Positions 1 through 7,430 of a DNA stretch of 29,509 nucleotides are shown one piece after another; within the stretch, counting starts at the first letter, position 1, and every line of letters starts with the position of its first letter. Made by a program: the position numbers and the translations under genes. Source of the stretch: Dehalococcoidia bacterium (GTDB taxonomy: Bacteria; Chloroflexota; Dehalococcoidia; SM23-28-2; RBG-16-64-32); NCBI GenBank assembly GCA_030690405.1, contig JAUYGU010000084.1, positions 1-29,509 on the forward strand. The letters are read 5' to 3'. The notes beneath the pieces were generated by a model. It did no database searches, was not told the DNA's origin, and saw nothing but the letters and a program-made list of their open reading frames with translations.

Positions 1-79
1 TCGTACGCAATAGGTGCTGGGCTTCATAGCGATGATCTGCCTCACGAGCGGAGAACATCGCTGTTTGCCGGTTTCCGGG

Positions 80-111
80 CTGAGTTTCTCAAGCTGACTG
101 GAGAAACTCAG
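80..111. terminator. Perfect 11-bp inverted repeat, terminator-like
   Basis: Arms at 80-90 and 101-111 are perfect reverse complements separated by a 10-nt loop. The hairpin lies 17 bp beyond the stop codon of the leftward HD-domain gene, where a terminator is expected. There is no strong T-run, so intrinsic termination is uncertain. The rest of 1-127 shows no recognisable gene. Confidence 0.45.
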
Positions 112-127
112 GTTGACTGGTGAGACG

Positions 128-1705
128 CTAGCCGGAAGGCCGTTCGATCTCGATCGGCGGTGCGGTGCCGTCCATCGGCCCCGGCAGCGGGTCGGGGGAG
201 CGTCCGCCCACGGCAATGGCCCGCTCGGCGGCCGTCGGCGCCGGGTACTCGATTCGCGGATGGTAGACGCCCCGAAGCGTCGTCTTGAACGATTCACCGA
301 TCGTCTTCAGGTCGCGCAGGGTGAGGTCGCACTCGTCGAGCTGGCCTTCCGCCACCCGCTCGGCGATGACGGCGTCCACCAGCGAGTCGATGCGCTCCGC
401 CGAACGGTCGCGGCTGGAGCGGACGACCGCCTCCACGGAGTCGGCCAGCATGACGATGGCGGTCTCGCGGCTCTGCGGGCGCGGGCCCGGGTAGCGGAAC
501 TTCTCGGGGTCCGTGGTCGCGTCGTCGATGGCGGCCTTGCGGTAGAAGTAGGTGACCAGCCGTGTGCCGTGGTGCTCCGGGATGAAGGCGCGGACGCGAG
601 TGGGAACCCGGTGCCGGCGGGCGAGCTCCTGGCCTGTGTGGACGTGATCGGCCACGAGCTTCGCGCTGGCGGATGGGGCCAGCTTGTCGTGGGGGTTCTC
701 GCCCTGCATCTGGTTCTCGATGTAGTAGACGGGCTTCACCACCTTGCCGATGTCGTGGAAGTAGCAGCCGACACGGACCAGCAGGGAATCGGCCCCTATC
801 AGGTCGGCCGCCCGCTCAGCCAGGTTGCCGACGATGACGCTGTGGTGGAACGTTCCCGGCGCCTGCTCTTGCAGCCGCCTCAGCAAGGGGTGGTTCATCT
901 GCGCCAGCTCCATGAGCTGCATGCGGCTGGTAATTCCGAACATCAGGCCGAGGATGACGGAGGCGCCCACGACCACCACGGCGGAGAGGAAACCGCCCAG
1001 GCCGGTGGAGAAGATCATCCACACGGGGTCGGCGGCGTCACGGTTCCCGGCGAGGAGCCAGAAGGAGAGCAGGACGAAGAACGATACGCAGGTCACGACG
1101 ACGCCGGCCATCAGGTAGCGGTTCAGCCGCTCCGCACGGTGCACGGCGAAGATGCCGACAAGCCCGCCCATGAGAAACGTCGTCACCATCTGGAGGGCGT
1201 CCAGCGGGTGCTGCGAGAGCGACGCGCGGGCGTCGGGGAGGTAGTAGCCGACGAAGGCTGTGAGGAGGGCAAGCACCGCCGCGACCGCCACGGCGAGGCT
1301 CCCGTCCAGCAGCGTCGCGATGAGCATGGGTGAGGCCGCCACCGGCAGCATGTACGAGAGGTAGAGACGGTCATCGTCCGGCAGGGTGGCGGAGAGGAAG
1401 AACTTGGCGGCGGCCACCCAGACGACGATGAGCAGCGCCAGCATGAACAGGCGCAGGACGGTGTTCAGTTCACGGGGCTGAAATATATAGAGGTGGACGC
1501 CCAGGGCGCCGCCGGCGATCAAGGAGATGATCACGGTCGCGGCGACGTCGGCGCCGTGGAGGTGGTTCTCCACCAGGCGTCCGTTTACCACTTCGCTGCC
1601 GGGCAGCGTCGGGAAGATGACGAAGATGAGGGCGAGGCTGACGCCAACCGCGAACAGCGTGGCCCGCAGTGGGGAGACGGTGAGCCTGGCCTGCCTGCCT
1701 ATCAT
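128..1705 (-). CDS. PgpH-like 7TM-HD membrane phosphodiesterase (probable c-di-AMP hydrolase), short form
   Basis: A 525-residue protein with an N-terminal membrane region (about residues 12-258, some seven hydrophobic segments) and a cytoplasmic HD domain. Visible motifs are FHHSV (286-290), the metal-binding CYFHDIGK with H317/D318, ENQMQGENPHD (330-340), and PEHHGT with H378/H379. These match the PgpH family, which hydrolyses c-di-AMP. Characterised PgpH proteins are around 700 residues and carry a large extracellular domain after the first helix. Here only about 25 residues separate the first two helices, so that domain is absent. The gene starts at an ATG after a possible promoter (TATGAT). 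It is followed on the same strand by a hairpin at 80-111. The HD assignment is sure; the exact substrate is inferred from family membership. Confidence 0.85.
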   Translation of the reverse strand: MIGRQARLTVSPLRATLFAVGVSLALIFVIFPTLPGSEVVNGRLVENHLHGADVAATVIISLIAGGALGVHLYIFQPRELNTVLRLFMLALLIVVWVAAAKFFLSATLPDDDRLYLSYMLPVAASPMLIATLLDGSLAVAVAAVLALLTAFVGYYLPDARASLSQHPLDALQMVTTFLMGGLVGIFAVHRAERLNRYLMAGVVVTCVSFFVLLSFWLLAGNRDAADPVWMIFSTGLGGFLSAVVVVGASVILGLMFGITSRMQLMELAQMNHPLLRRLQEQAPGTFHHSVIVGNLAERAADLIGADSLLVRVGCYFHDIGKVVKPVYYIENQMQGENPHDKLAPSASAKLVADHVHTGQELARRHRVPTRVRAFIPEHHGTRLVTYFYRKAAIDDATTDPEKFRYPGPRPQSRETAIVMLADSVEAVVRSSRDRSAERIDSLVDAVIAERVAEGQLDECDLTLRDLKTIGESFKTTLRGVYHPRIEYPAPTAAERAIAVGGRSPDPLPGPMDGTAPPIEIERPSG

Positions 1706-1813
1706 ATAAGCCCGTCCCAGCGGAGCAAGGCAGATTTCATCATAGCAAACGGTTCCAGCTGTGAGAATGCCGCCGCGTCACGGCCCCGCGTTTCAGGGCG
1801 ATACCGGACCGGC

Positions 1814-2263
1814 CTAGAGGGAGGCGAGAAGCTCCGTGACCGCCTCGTTGATCTCCCGGCCCTCCGCCCGACCGGCCAACCGGCCGATGAGGACGGGCAT
1901 CACCTTGCCCTTGTCGCCCGGGCCGGCGGCTCCCAGCTCAGCGATCACCTCGCGGGCCGCCTGGACTACCTCGTCGCGGCTCATCTGGGCCGGCAGGTAG
2001 GCCTGGAGGACTTTGAGCTCCGCCTGCTCCTTATCGACCAGGTCCTGACGCCCCGCCTTCCCGAACTCAGCGATGCTCTCCCGCCGCCGCTTCGCCTCGC
2101 GGCCGAGGAGGGCCAGGACGTCCGCATCGCCAAGGGCAGCGCCCTTCTCCACCTCGGCGTTCTTGATCGCCCACATGGCCATGCGGATGGCGATCTTGCG
2201 GGGCTCGTCGCGCTGACGAATCGCGTCTTTGAGATCGTCCGCCAGCTGGTCTTTCAGGGACAT
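1814..2263 (-). CDS. GatB/YqeY domain protein
   Basis: A 149-residue protein of the YqeY family, the usual full length. It begins with a helical segment (MSLKDQLADDLKDAIRQRDE) and carries the family pattern of a RRRESI/EFGKAGRQDL helix, LQAYLPAQMSRDEV, and a C-terminal helical domain with KVMPVLIGRLAGRAEG. The C-terminal part resembles the tRNA-binding tail domain of GatB, but YqeY proteins lack the amidotransferase core and their role is not settled. It lies 31 bp downstream of rpsU on the same strand, and this pairing of rpsU and yqeY is common in bacteria. No strong ribosome-binding site is visible before the ATG. Confidence 0.88.
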   Translation of the reverse strand: MSLKDQLADDLKDAIRQRDEPRKIAIRMAMWAIKNAEVEKGAALGDADVLALLGREAKRRRESIAEFGKAGRQDLVDKEQAELKVLQAYLPAQMSRDEVVQAAREVIAELGAAGPGDKGKVMPVLIGRLAGRAEGREINEAVTELLASL

Positions 2264-2294
2264 CGGGGCTGGCAGGTGAGCGACCTGAGGGACC

Positions 2295-2486
2295 CTAGCC
2301 GCGCAGGGCGTTCTTCATACTCTTGCGGCGCTTTGCGGCAGCCTTCTTCTTGCGCCTGATGCTCGGCGACTCGTAGTGCTCGCGGCGGCGCGCTTCGGCG
2401 AGGATGCCGGTCTGCTGAACCAGCTTATTGAAACGTCGCAGCGCTTGTTCGAAGCTCTCGTGCGAGCCTACCCTGACCTCTGCCAA
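2295..2486 (-). CDS. rpsU: 30S ribosomal protein S21
   Basis: A 63-residue basic protein with the S21 pattern: [19 protein letters not shown], a central region ending REHYESPS, and a lysine/arginine-rich tail ([16 protein letters not shown]). S21 is a small-subunit protein near the mRNA exit site. The start is taken as the TTG at 2484-2486, six bases after a GGAGGG ribosome-binding site. This gives the usual family length. The upstream ATG at 2573 would place the start inside the promoter -35 box and add 29 residues unlike any S21. A palindromic hairpin lies in the leader. YqeY follows on the same strand. Confidence 0.93.
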   Translation of the reverse strand: MAEVRVGSHESFEQALRRFNKLVQQTGILAEARRREHYESPSIRRKKKAAAKRRKSMKNALRG

Positions 2487-2504
2487 ATAGATCCCTCCAG
2501 ACGT

Positions 2505-2523
2505 GCCTGCCCGGCGGGCAGGC
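2505..2523. repeat. GC-rich palindrome in the rpsU leader
   Basis: Arms 2505-2513 and 2515-2523 (gcctgcccg / cgggcaggc) are perfect complements with a one-base centre. The element lies between the rpsU promoter and its ribosome-binding site, so it would form a stable hairpin in the transcript. It could be a short interspersed repeat or a leader structure controlling S21 synthesis; the sequence alone does not decide. Confidence 0.6.
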
Positions 2524-2543
2524 TTCAATTGGCTTCGCGTGCC

Positions 2544-2573
2544 ATTGTATGGGGCGGCCGCGAAGGCTGTCAA
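2544..2573 (-). promoter_or_regulatory. Sigma70-type promoter for rpsU-yqeY
   Basis: On the minus strand, TTGACA (2568-2573) and TACAAT (2544-2549) are separated by 18 bp, close to the vegetative consensus. Transcription would begin near 2537, giving a leader of about 50 nt containing the palindrome. Confidence 0.75.
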
Positions 2574-2631
2574 GTGAAATGCGTAACGAGCGGGCGCCGG
2601 TCCGGAGGCGCCGTTCGGCTGAGCGAAGGCG

Positions 2632-2775
2632 CTAGTCGGCGGAGGGCAGCACCTTGGGCTGCATCAGCTCCATCGCCTTGCCGCAGCAGACGACACCGCC
2701 CTCGCCGGCCTTGATGCACAGCACCTCTGTGGCGCAGGTCTCACACTGGAACCGCTTTCCAAGCTGATTGGACAC
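2632..2775 (-). CDS. Desulforedoxin-like small iron protein (47 aa)
   Basis: A 47-residue protein starting at GTG, five bases after a GGAGGT ribosome-binding site. It has the four-cysteine pattern of the desulforedoxin/desulfoferrodoxin N-terminal domain: C-E-T-C near residues 11-14 and a CC pair (30-31) followed by GKAM, with a Gly-rich turn between. In that family the four cysteines hold one Fe(SCys)4 centre used in electron transfer, often for superoxide or peroxide reduction. The superoxide reductase (neelaredoxin) domain is absent, so this is a stand-alone redox unit. It lies 15 bp downstream of a paralogue and probably shares its promoter. Zinc instead of iron cannot be excluded. Confidence 0.8.
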   Translation of the reverse strand: MSNQLGKRFQCETCATEVLCIKAGEGGVVCCGKAMELMQPKVLPSAD

Positions 2776-2790
2776 GAGCTACCTCCACCC

Positions 2791-2907
2791 TCACTTCTGC
2801 TGCATCGGCTGGCCGCAGCAGCTAAGGCTGCCTTCGCCGCCCTTGGTGACGATCATCTCCGTGCCGCACTTCGTGCACTGATATCGCTTGCCCACCTGGT
2901 TCGCCAC
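2791..2907 (-). CDS. Desulforedoxin-like small iron protein (38 aa)
   Basis: A 38-residue protein from a GTG start, with a GGGAGG ribosome-binding site about 11 bases upstream. The pattern is GKRYQCTKCG, then GGEGSLSCCGQPM, with cysteines at residues 11, 14, 30 and 31. This is nearly the minimal desulforedoxin fold, which is about 36 residues in the type protein, and should bind one iron through four cysteines, probably as a homodimer. It is closely related to the next gene on the same strand (47 aa), so the pair looks like a tandem duplication. A good promoter precedes it. Confidence 0.82.
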   Translation of the reverse strand: MANQVGKRYQCTKCGTEMIVTKGGEGSLSCCGQPMQQK

Positions 2908-2966
2908 TGGCTAATGGTCCTCCCGAAGGATACAGCGGGGCCGCCATCCAGACAGGCCCAGCGGCG

Positions 2967-2996
2967 AATATAGCGCAAGCGTCAGGCGGGCGTCAA
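2967..2996 (-). promoter_or_regulatory. Promoter for the desulforedoxin-like pair
   Basis: Minus-strand TTGACG (2991-2996) and TATATT (2967-2972) are separated by 18 bp, giving a start near 2960 and a leader of about 50 nt before the 38-residue gene. Confidence 0.7.
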
Positions 2997-3003
2997 CAGC
3001 GCC

Positions 3004-3468
3004 CTACTCCGCGATGATCACGCCTTTCATGAGACTGGGGTGTACCTCGCAGCGGAAGAAGTGCTCACCGGCGGGGAGGTTCACGTGCACGTCCTCGCCG
3101 CAGGGCGCGCTGCACGACTCCATCTCAGCGAGCGCGTCGGCCCCGCTTTGCGCGTCTGCCTCGCTCGCGTAGACGTAGAAGCTGTGAAAGCCATCGGTGT
3201 TCTCCACAGAGATCGTCGCGTCGGTGTCGGCTGGTACCCTCAGCTCGCTCTTATCGAACTTGGTGCCCGAGATCATCTTTACTTCGGCCGTCGCTGCCGC
3301 CGGCGTCTGGCCGGCAGCGGGTGTCTGGCCGGCAGTGGGCGTCTGGCCGGCAGTGGGCGTCTGGCCGCCGCCGTCGCTGCTGCTGCAGGCGGCCGCCAGC
3401 AGCAAGGCAGCGGCCAGCGCCAGCAGCACCACGAACGCGCGACTGCGGGCAGGGGTCACTATACGCAT
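3004..3468 (-). CDS. Cupredoxin-domain lipoprotein
   Basis: A 154-residue exported lipoprotein. It has a basic N-terminus, a hydrophobic signal, and a lipobox LAAAC with Cys28 as the lipidated residue. A linker of four tandem GQTPTA/GQTPAA hexapeptides (about 35-58) follows; the DNA is an 18-bp repeat. The C-terminal cupredoxin domain has type 1 copper ligands: His in DGFHSF, then Cys, His and Met in FRCEVHPSLMKG. It should be a membrane-tethered blue copper electron carrier outside the cell. It lies 101 bp after the cytochrome c/cupredoxin gene of the bc operon, so it probably accepts electrons from that complex. A CSAPC pair between the ligands could form a disulfide. Confidence 0.88.
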   Translation of the reverse strand: MRIVTPARSRAFVVLLALAAALLLAAACSSSDGGGQTPTAGQTPTAGQTPAAGQTPAAATAEVKMISGTKFDKSELRVPADTDATISVENTDGFHSFYVYASEADAQSGADALAEMESCSAPCGEDVHVNLPAGEHFFRCEVHPSLMKGVIIAE

Positions 3469-3569
3469 GGGGACTTCACCCTCCAGGCTTCGAAAGAACG
3501 GGGTTCACACGTATTAACGAAGCGGAGAGCATCGCGGATCTCTGCCGGAAAGCGAGCGCGCGGGGAGGG

Positions 3570-4922
3570 CTACTGAGAAACGATTATCTCGCCCTTCATG
3601 TCGTTGGGGTGAATGTCACACTGATACTTAAACGCGCCGGCCTTGTCGAACGTGAACTGAAGGGTGGCCGTCGCTCCGCCGGGGACGATGTTCGGGACGG
3701 AGACGCCATCATCGGCGGTGTTATAGTTGCCGTCCGAGCCACTGACTCGCATGTTGTGGCTGGCGACCCCCTTATTGGTCAGGTTCACCTTCACGGCCTG
3801 CCCAACCTTGACGGAGAAGGTGGGGTTCTTCTGGCCGCTGAGCTGGAAGAAGTTATCGCCCACATCCATGGAGACTTCGCCCTGGACGGCGACCGGAGTG
3901 GCGCCGGCGCTTGGAGCTGGCGCCGCCGCGGGCGCCAGCTGTCCGCAGGGCGGGGTGCCGTCAGCGCCGGTGACCGGCCCCTTCGGCGGCTCGATCGGCC
4001 CGGCGAATACCTGCGTCCCGGCCTTGTGCTCTGCCGCTGCGGTGCCGAAGGCCGCGCGCTCCACCGTGATCTCGTTGACTGGCTCGAACACCGGCGCCTC
4101 GATGCGGTGCGCGCCCGCCTCCGTGCCGTCCACGCCGCGCTCCACCCGTAGCAGGTCGCCCGAGGCGGACACCACACGCATGTGCTCGCCGCCTACCTGG
4201 ACGATGTCCTCGGCCTTGAATCCCTTGCCGGCGTCCTTCACCGGAAGTTCCGTCTGATCAGGGTCAACGGCCTTGAGGAGGGTGCTGCTGACGGGAGCAT
4301 GAACGATCTTGAGGACCTCCTCGCCGATGCGGAGAAGGCTGCCGATGGTGAGCTTCTGGGCGTCCGTGAGAACCAGCGTAGTGGCGGAGGCGCTGGCCGC
4401 TTCCGCCAGCTTCTTCCCCGCCAGGAGGTCCGTGTGATTGGCGTTCTCCACAACCGACTCCCAGCCCAGCTGGCTGACGGCGTTCGGATCCGCCGGCGCG
4501 TCCTCGCCCGGCATGGCGCCGGTAATGAGAGTGACGAGCTGGAGAATCTGGAAGGCGTTGAGCGGCCCACCCTGGTCCTCAGCCCAGGCCGGCATCAGCG
4601 TACCGACGCGGCCGCAGCGGATCGTGTCCAGGATGCGAGACTGCCGTTCCAGCAGCTTGCCTGGGTCGTCGGGCCGGTTCGTCTCCATGTTGAGGGGAAT
4701 CCCGGGCAGGTTCGGGTTCTCCAACGGGCCCAGGCCGTTGATGCCGTGGCAGGAGCGGCAGTTCAGGGAGAACAGCTTTCCCCCGCGCTCCGCGTTCACG
4801 ACGATCTGGCGCTCCTGGGCGTCCTCGGCGCGGACGGTGTCCCAGACGAAGTAGAGCAGCGTGCCCACGAGGAACACGAACATCAGGCCGATCATCACGT
4901 TGACCTGCTTGCTGGTGTTCAT
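3570..4922 (-). CDS. Cytochrome c / cupredoxin fusion protein of the bc complex locus
   Basis: A 450-residue protein with an N-terminal membrane anchor (about 9-28) and a class I cytochrome c domain with CRSCH heme site (C55, C58, H59) and likely axial Met110 in LMPAW. A middle region (about 180-320) contains two copies of a beta-rich module with the pattern G.E.m.V...LxVxRGxxGTxAxxH. A Pro/Ala linker and a C-terminal cupredoxin (about 345-450) follow; its copper ligands are His in SHNM, then Cys, His and Met in YQCDIHPNDMKG. The chain thus carries one heme and one copper outside the membrane. It sits 39 bp after the Rieske gene and likely passes electrons from the bc complex to soluble or lipid-anchored acceptors. 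It may replace a separate cytochrome c1 or f. Confidence 0.85.
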   Translation of the reverse strand: MNTSKQVNVMIGLMFVFLVGTLLYFVWDTVRAEDAQERQIVVNAERGGKLFSLNCRSCHGINGLGPLENPNLPGIPLNMETNRPDDPGKLLERQSRILDTIRCGRVGTLMPAWAEDQGGPLNAFQILQLVTLITGAMPGEDAPADPNAVSQLGWESVVENANHTDLLAGKKLAEAASASATTLVLTDAQKLTIGSLLRIGEEVLKIVHAPVSSTLLKAVDPDQTELPVKDAGKGFKAEDIVQVGGEHMRVVSASGDLLRVERGVDGTEAGAHRIEAPVFEPVNEITVERAAFGTAAAEHKAGTQVFAGPIEPPKGPVTGADGTPPCGQLAPAAAPAPSAGATPVAVQGEVSMDVGDNFFQLSGQKNPTFSVKVGQAVKVNLTNKGVASHNMRVSGSDGNYNTADDGVSVPNIVPGGATATLQFTFDKAGAFKYQCDIHPNDMKGEIIVSQ

Positions 4923-4961
4923 CGGCTTGCGGGCGCTCTCCTCGTTGCTCTCGTTGGATCT

Positions 4962-5645
4962 TTATGCGTCGTAAGGGGTTGTCTTGGACGGGTTCTCCGG
5001 GCCGCCCTTTATCGCCGCGGTAACGCCCGTGGTCACCACCACACTCTTATCGCCCTGCACCTCCAGAGTGAAGAGGTCCAGGGGCCGCGGCGCCGGGCCG
5101 TAGACGAGGATTCCGCCTTCCCTGGTATAGGTGGAGCCGTGGCAGGGGCAGCGGAACCAGCCGGTGCGTCCCAGGAAGGTGAAGTCCGGCCGCCAGGGGA
5201 CGGTGCATCCCAGGTGGGGGCACTTGCGCCACATGGCAAGCAGGCCGCCGGGCGTCTCCTCGCCGTTAGGCGTTGTGCCGGCAGCCAGGTTCACCAGGAA
5301 AAACCTGCCTTCAGGTATCACCACCGGATCGCCGCCCACCTTCGGCACCCGGTCGGCGCTGACGAACACTTTGCGGGCGGCGCCGGCCACAGTGCGGGGC
5401 CACCAGAAGTCCAGCGAGGGGCCTGTCAGGCCCACGAAGGCGAGGGCGATTGTGGACCAGAAGCCGCCCAGGATGAACAGGCGGCGCGTTAGGACACCCC
5501 GCGCCGGCACCGGCCTCGCGATCGGCGTATCGACAGTCGCCACCGAAGCCCGGGGCGCGGCCGGCGGCGCTGCGGCCGCTGCCGGCTCAAGCTGGGGCTG
5601 CGCGCCTTCGCTCGGCGCTTCTGTTTCTTGACTCTCAGATTCCAT
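4962..5645 (-). CDS. Rieske iron-sulfur subunit of cytochrome bc complex
   Basis: A 227-residue protein with an Ala/Pro-rich N-terminus, one membrane helix (about 56-78) and a C-terminal Rieske domain. The [2Fe-2S] ligands are visible: C142-P-H144-L-G-C147 and C166-P-C168-H169-G-S, where the second cysteine of each motif would form the structural disulfide. It transfers electrons from quinol at the Qo site to the cytochrome/copper carrier. I use the ATG at 5643-5645, nine bases after GGAG; an ATG 24 bases upstream overlaps the preceding gene's stop and has poorer spacing. It lies 13 bp after the subunit IV-like gene. Confidence 0.93.
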   Translation of the reverse strand: MESESQETEAPSEGAQPQLEPAAAAAPPAAPRASVATVDTPIARPVPARGVLTRRLFILGGFWSTIALAFVGLTGPSLDFWWPRTVAGAARKVFVSADRVPKVGGDPVVIPEGRFFLVNLAAGTTPNGEETPGGLLAMWRKCPHLGCTVPWRPDFTFLGRTGWFRCPCHGSTYTREGGILVYGPAPRPLDLFTLEVQGDKSVVVTTGVTAAIKGGPENPSKTTPYDA

Positions 5646-5658
5646 ATCGATCCACTCC

Positions 5659-6621
5659 TTACCCCTCATCCACCTTTATCTTGGTGGGCCAGACCAGGTC
5701 CTGCCCCTGGCCGCGGAAGAAGCTCCCCACGAGCGTTAGCGCCAGGTATCCCGCCATAACCCCCGTGAACATGACGATCATCACGTCCCTCCTCGTCCTC
5801 ACCCAGCCCAGGCGGAAGAGGATATAGATTATCAGCACGGCGAAGAAGGCGATGGAGCTGAGCGGGATCACCTGCTCAGCCGTGGCGGCCGGGATGTTGA
5901 GGTGCTCCCCTCCCCAGCCGTGGATGTTGGGGAGACCGATGCCTCCCAGGTCCCAGTACCAATTGTTGAGCGGCCAGGAGACGTGCGACAGGTCCTCCGG
6001 CCACTTGACACCGAGCACCTCGAACTCCAGCCGCTTGGAGATATCCTTGGTTGAGACGATGCCCTTGTGGGCGGCGCCGGCCTCGTCCCGCAGGCAGGGC
6101 CAGTGAACGTTAGCCGACTCCTCCGGGCAGGCCGGTATCCAGCGCGTGAAGTGCTCGGTGCCGGTCGTGCCCCCGGCGTCGATCGTGACCAGCCCGAAGC
6201 TCACGATCATCGCGTAGATGGCGGTGACCACAGTGATCCGCGCCGAGTACTTCGTCCCGAACCACACACCCTGCATGTGGCGGCTGCGGTCGACGTAGGG
6301 GATTAAGGCGAAGAAGGCGAGGGCGACCGTGGGGACGAGGACACCGGCCCAGGCCTTGTCCATGTGCAGCAGCAGCTCCTGGAGGTTGAGGAAGTACCAG
6401 GGCGCCTTGGACGGGTTGGGCGTAACGTTGAGGTTCGCCCGGTTGAGGAGGGGCGCGTTGATGAAGACCGAGAGGATCGTGAAAGTGATGGTGAACAACA
6501 CCGCCGCGATGAACTCGATGAAGACGAGATCCGGCCAGACCAGGACCTCCTCCTCCCGCTCGCGCTTGGGCCGGGGCCTGGCGGGGGCTGCTGGCGCCGG
6601 GCTCTGGGCCTCTACAGCCAT
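5659..6621 (-). CDS. Cytochrome b C-terminal subunit (subunit IV-like)
   Basis: A 320-residue membrane protein corresponding to the C-terminal half of cytochrome b. After a charged Pro/Ala-rich N-terminus it shows hydrophobic segments near 33-55, 94-110, 128-147, 255-271 and 279-300. The Qo-site region reads NPSKAPWYFLNLQELL (69-84), the equivalent of the PEWY loop of split b6/IV systems, and the C-terminus has FFRGQGQDLVWP. It is much longer than plastid subunit IV (about 160 residues). The excess is mainly a hydrophilic stretch (about 150-250) with two cysteines, C165 and C176, between membrane segments. It lies 18 bp after the b6-like gene and forms the quinol-oxidising core with it. Confidence 0.9.
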   Translation of the reverse strand: MAVEAQSPAPAAPARPRPKREREEEVLVWPDLVFIEFIAAVLFTITFTILSVFINAPLLNRANLNVTPNPSKAPWYFLNLQELLLHMDKAWAGVLVPTVALAFFALIPYVDRSRHMQGVWFGTKYSARITVVTAIYAMIVSFGLVTIDAGGTTGTEHFTRWIPACPEESANVHWPCLRDEAGAAHKGIVSTKDISKRLEFEVLGVKWPEDLSHVSWPLNNWYWDLGGIGLPNIHGWGGEHLNIPAATAEQVIPLSSIAFFAVLIIYILFRLGWVRTRRDVMIVMFTGVMAGYLALTLVGSFFRGQGQDLVWPTKIKVDEG

Positions 6622-6639
6622 ACTCGCGCCTGCGGTCTC

Positions 6640-7419
6640 CTAGAGCGGCCTCGCCATGCCGCCATCGCGGCGGATGCGCCAGAAGTGCACGGCCATCATA
6701 ATCGCCGCCAGTAGCGGCAGGGCGATGACGTGCAGCGTGTAGAAGCGGATCAGCGCCGGCTGGCCGATCTCGAACCCCCCAAACACCACCGTCTGCACCT
6801 CGTCGCCCAGGTAAGGCGCCGAGCCGCCGATACCGTGGCCGACGGTGACCGCCCAGAGCGCCAGCTGGTCCCAGGGCAGGAGGTAGCCCGTGAAGCTGAG
6901 GACGAGGGTCAGTACGAGAAGCACCACGCCCACCACCCAGTTGAACTCCCGCGGCGGCTTGTAGGCCCCCGTGTAGAACACGCGCATCATGTGCAAGAAC
7001 ACCAGGATGACCATGGCGTGGGCGGTCCAGCGGTGCATGTTGCGCATCAGCAGCCCGAACTTGACGTTCGTCTCCAGCGCCGCTATGTCCTGATACGCAC
7101 GGTCCACTGAGGGGACGTAGTAGAACATGAGCAGCACGCCCGTCACCGTGAGGATCAGGAACATGAAGAACGTCAGCCCGCCCAGGCAGTAGGTGTGGGT
7201 GACCTTGACGTGGGTGCGGTGAAGGCGGGTGGGGTGGAGGTGGAGGAAGACGTTGGTGGCCACGACGAGCATCTGGTTGCGGGGGGTGTTTGGGTACCCG
7301 GAGCGAAATATGGACTGCCAGACGTAGTTGTGGAACAGCCTATCGTAGATGCGGTCCTGGATTATATGCAGCCGCTCCTGCAGATTTCGCGGTTTGCCCG
7401 GCTCTTCCGTGACCGACAT
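6640..7419 (-). CDS. Cytochrome b6-like N-terminal subunit
   Basis: A 259-residue protein with four membrane helices. The heme b ligands are H129 and H143 on helix B, and H230 and H245 on helix D. The 15-residue spacing on helix D is the b6 type, not the mitochondrial b type. The sequence THTYCLGGLTF (C78) matches the b6 motif whose cysteine covalently holds the extra heme c_i. The chain ends after helix D, so this is a split cytochrome b with the next gene supplying the rest. It oxidises quinol, presumably menaquinol, and returns an electron across the membrane. A GAGG site directly precedes the ATG. It is the second gene of the operon. Confidence 0.93.
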   Translation of the reverse strand: MSVTEEPGKPRNLQERLHIIQDRIYDRLFHNYVWQSIFRSGYPNTPRNQMLVVATNVFLHLHPTRLHRTHVKVTHTYCLGGLTFFMFLILTVTGVLLMFYYVPSVDRAYQDIAALETNVKFGLLMRNMHRWTAHAMVILVFLHMMRVFYTGAYKPPREFNWVVGVVLLVLTLVLSFTGYLLPWDQLALWAVTVGHGIGGSAPYLGDEVQTVVFGGFEIGQPALIRFYTLHVIALPLLAAIMMAVHFWRIRRDGGMARPL

Positions 7420-7430
7420 CTATCCTCGCC

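Noticed and set aside
2295..2573. 92-residue form of S21 from the upstream ATG
   Set aside because: That start overlaps the -35 box and adds sequence unlike S21; the TTG with GGAGGG gives the normal length.
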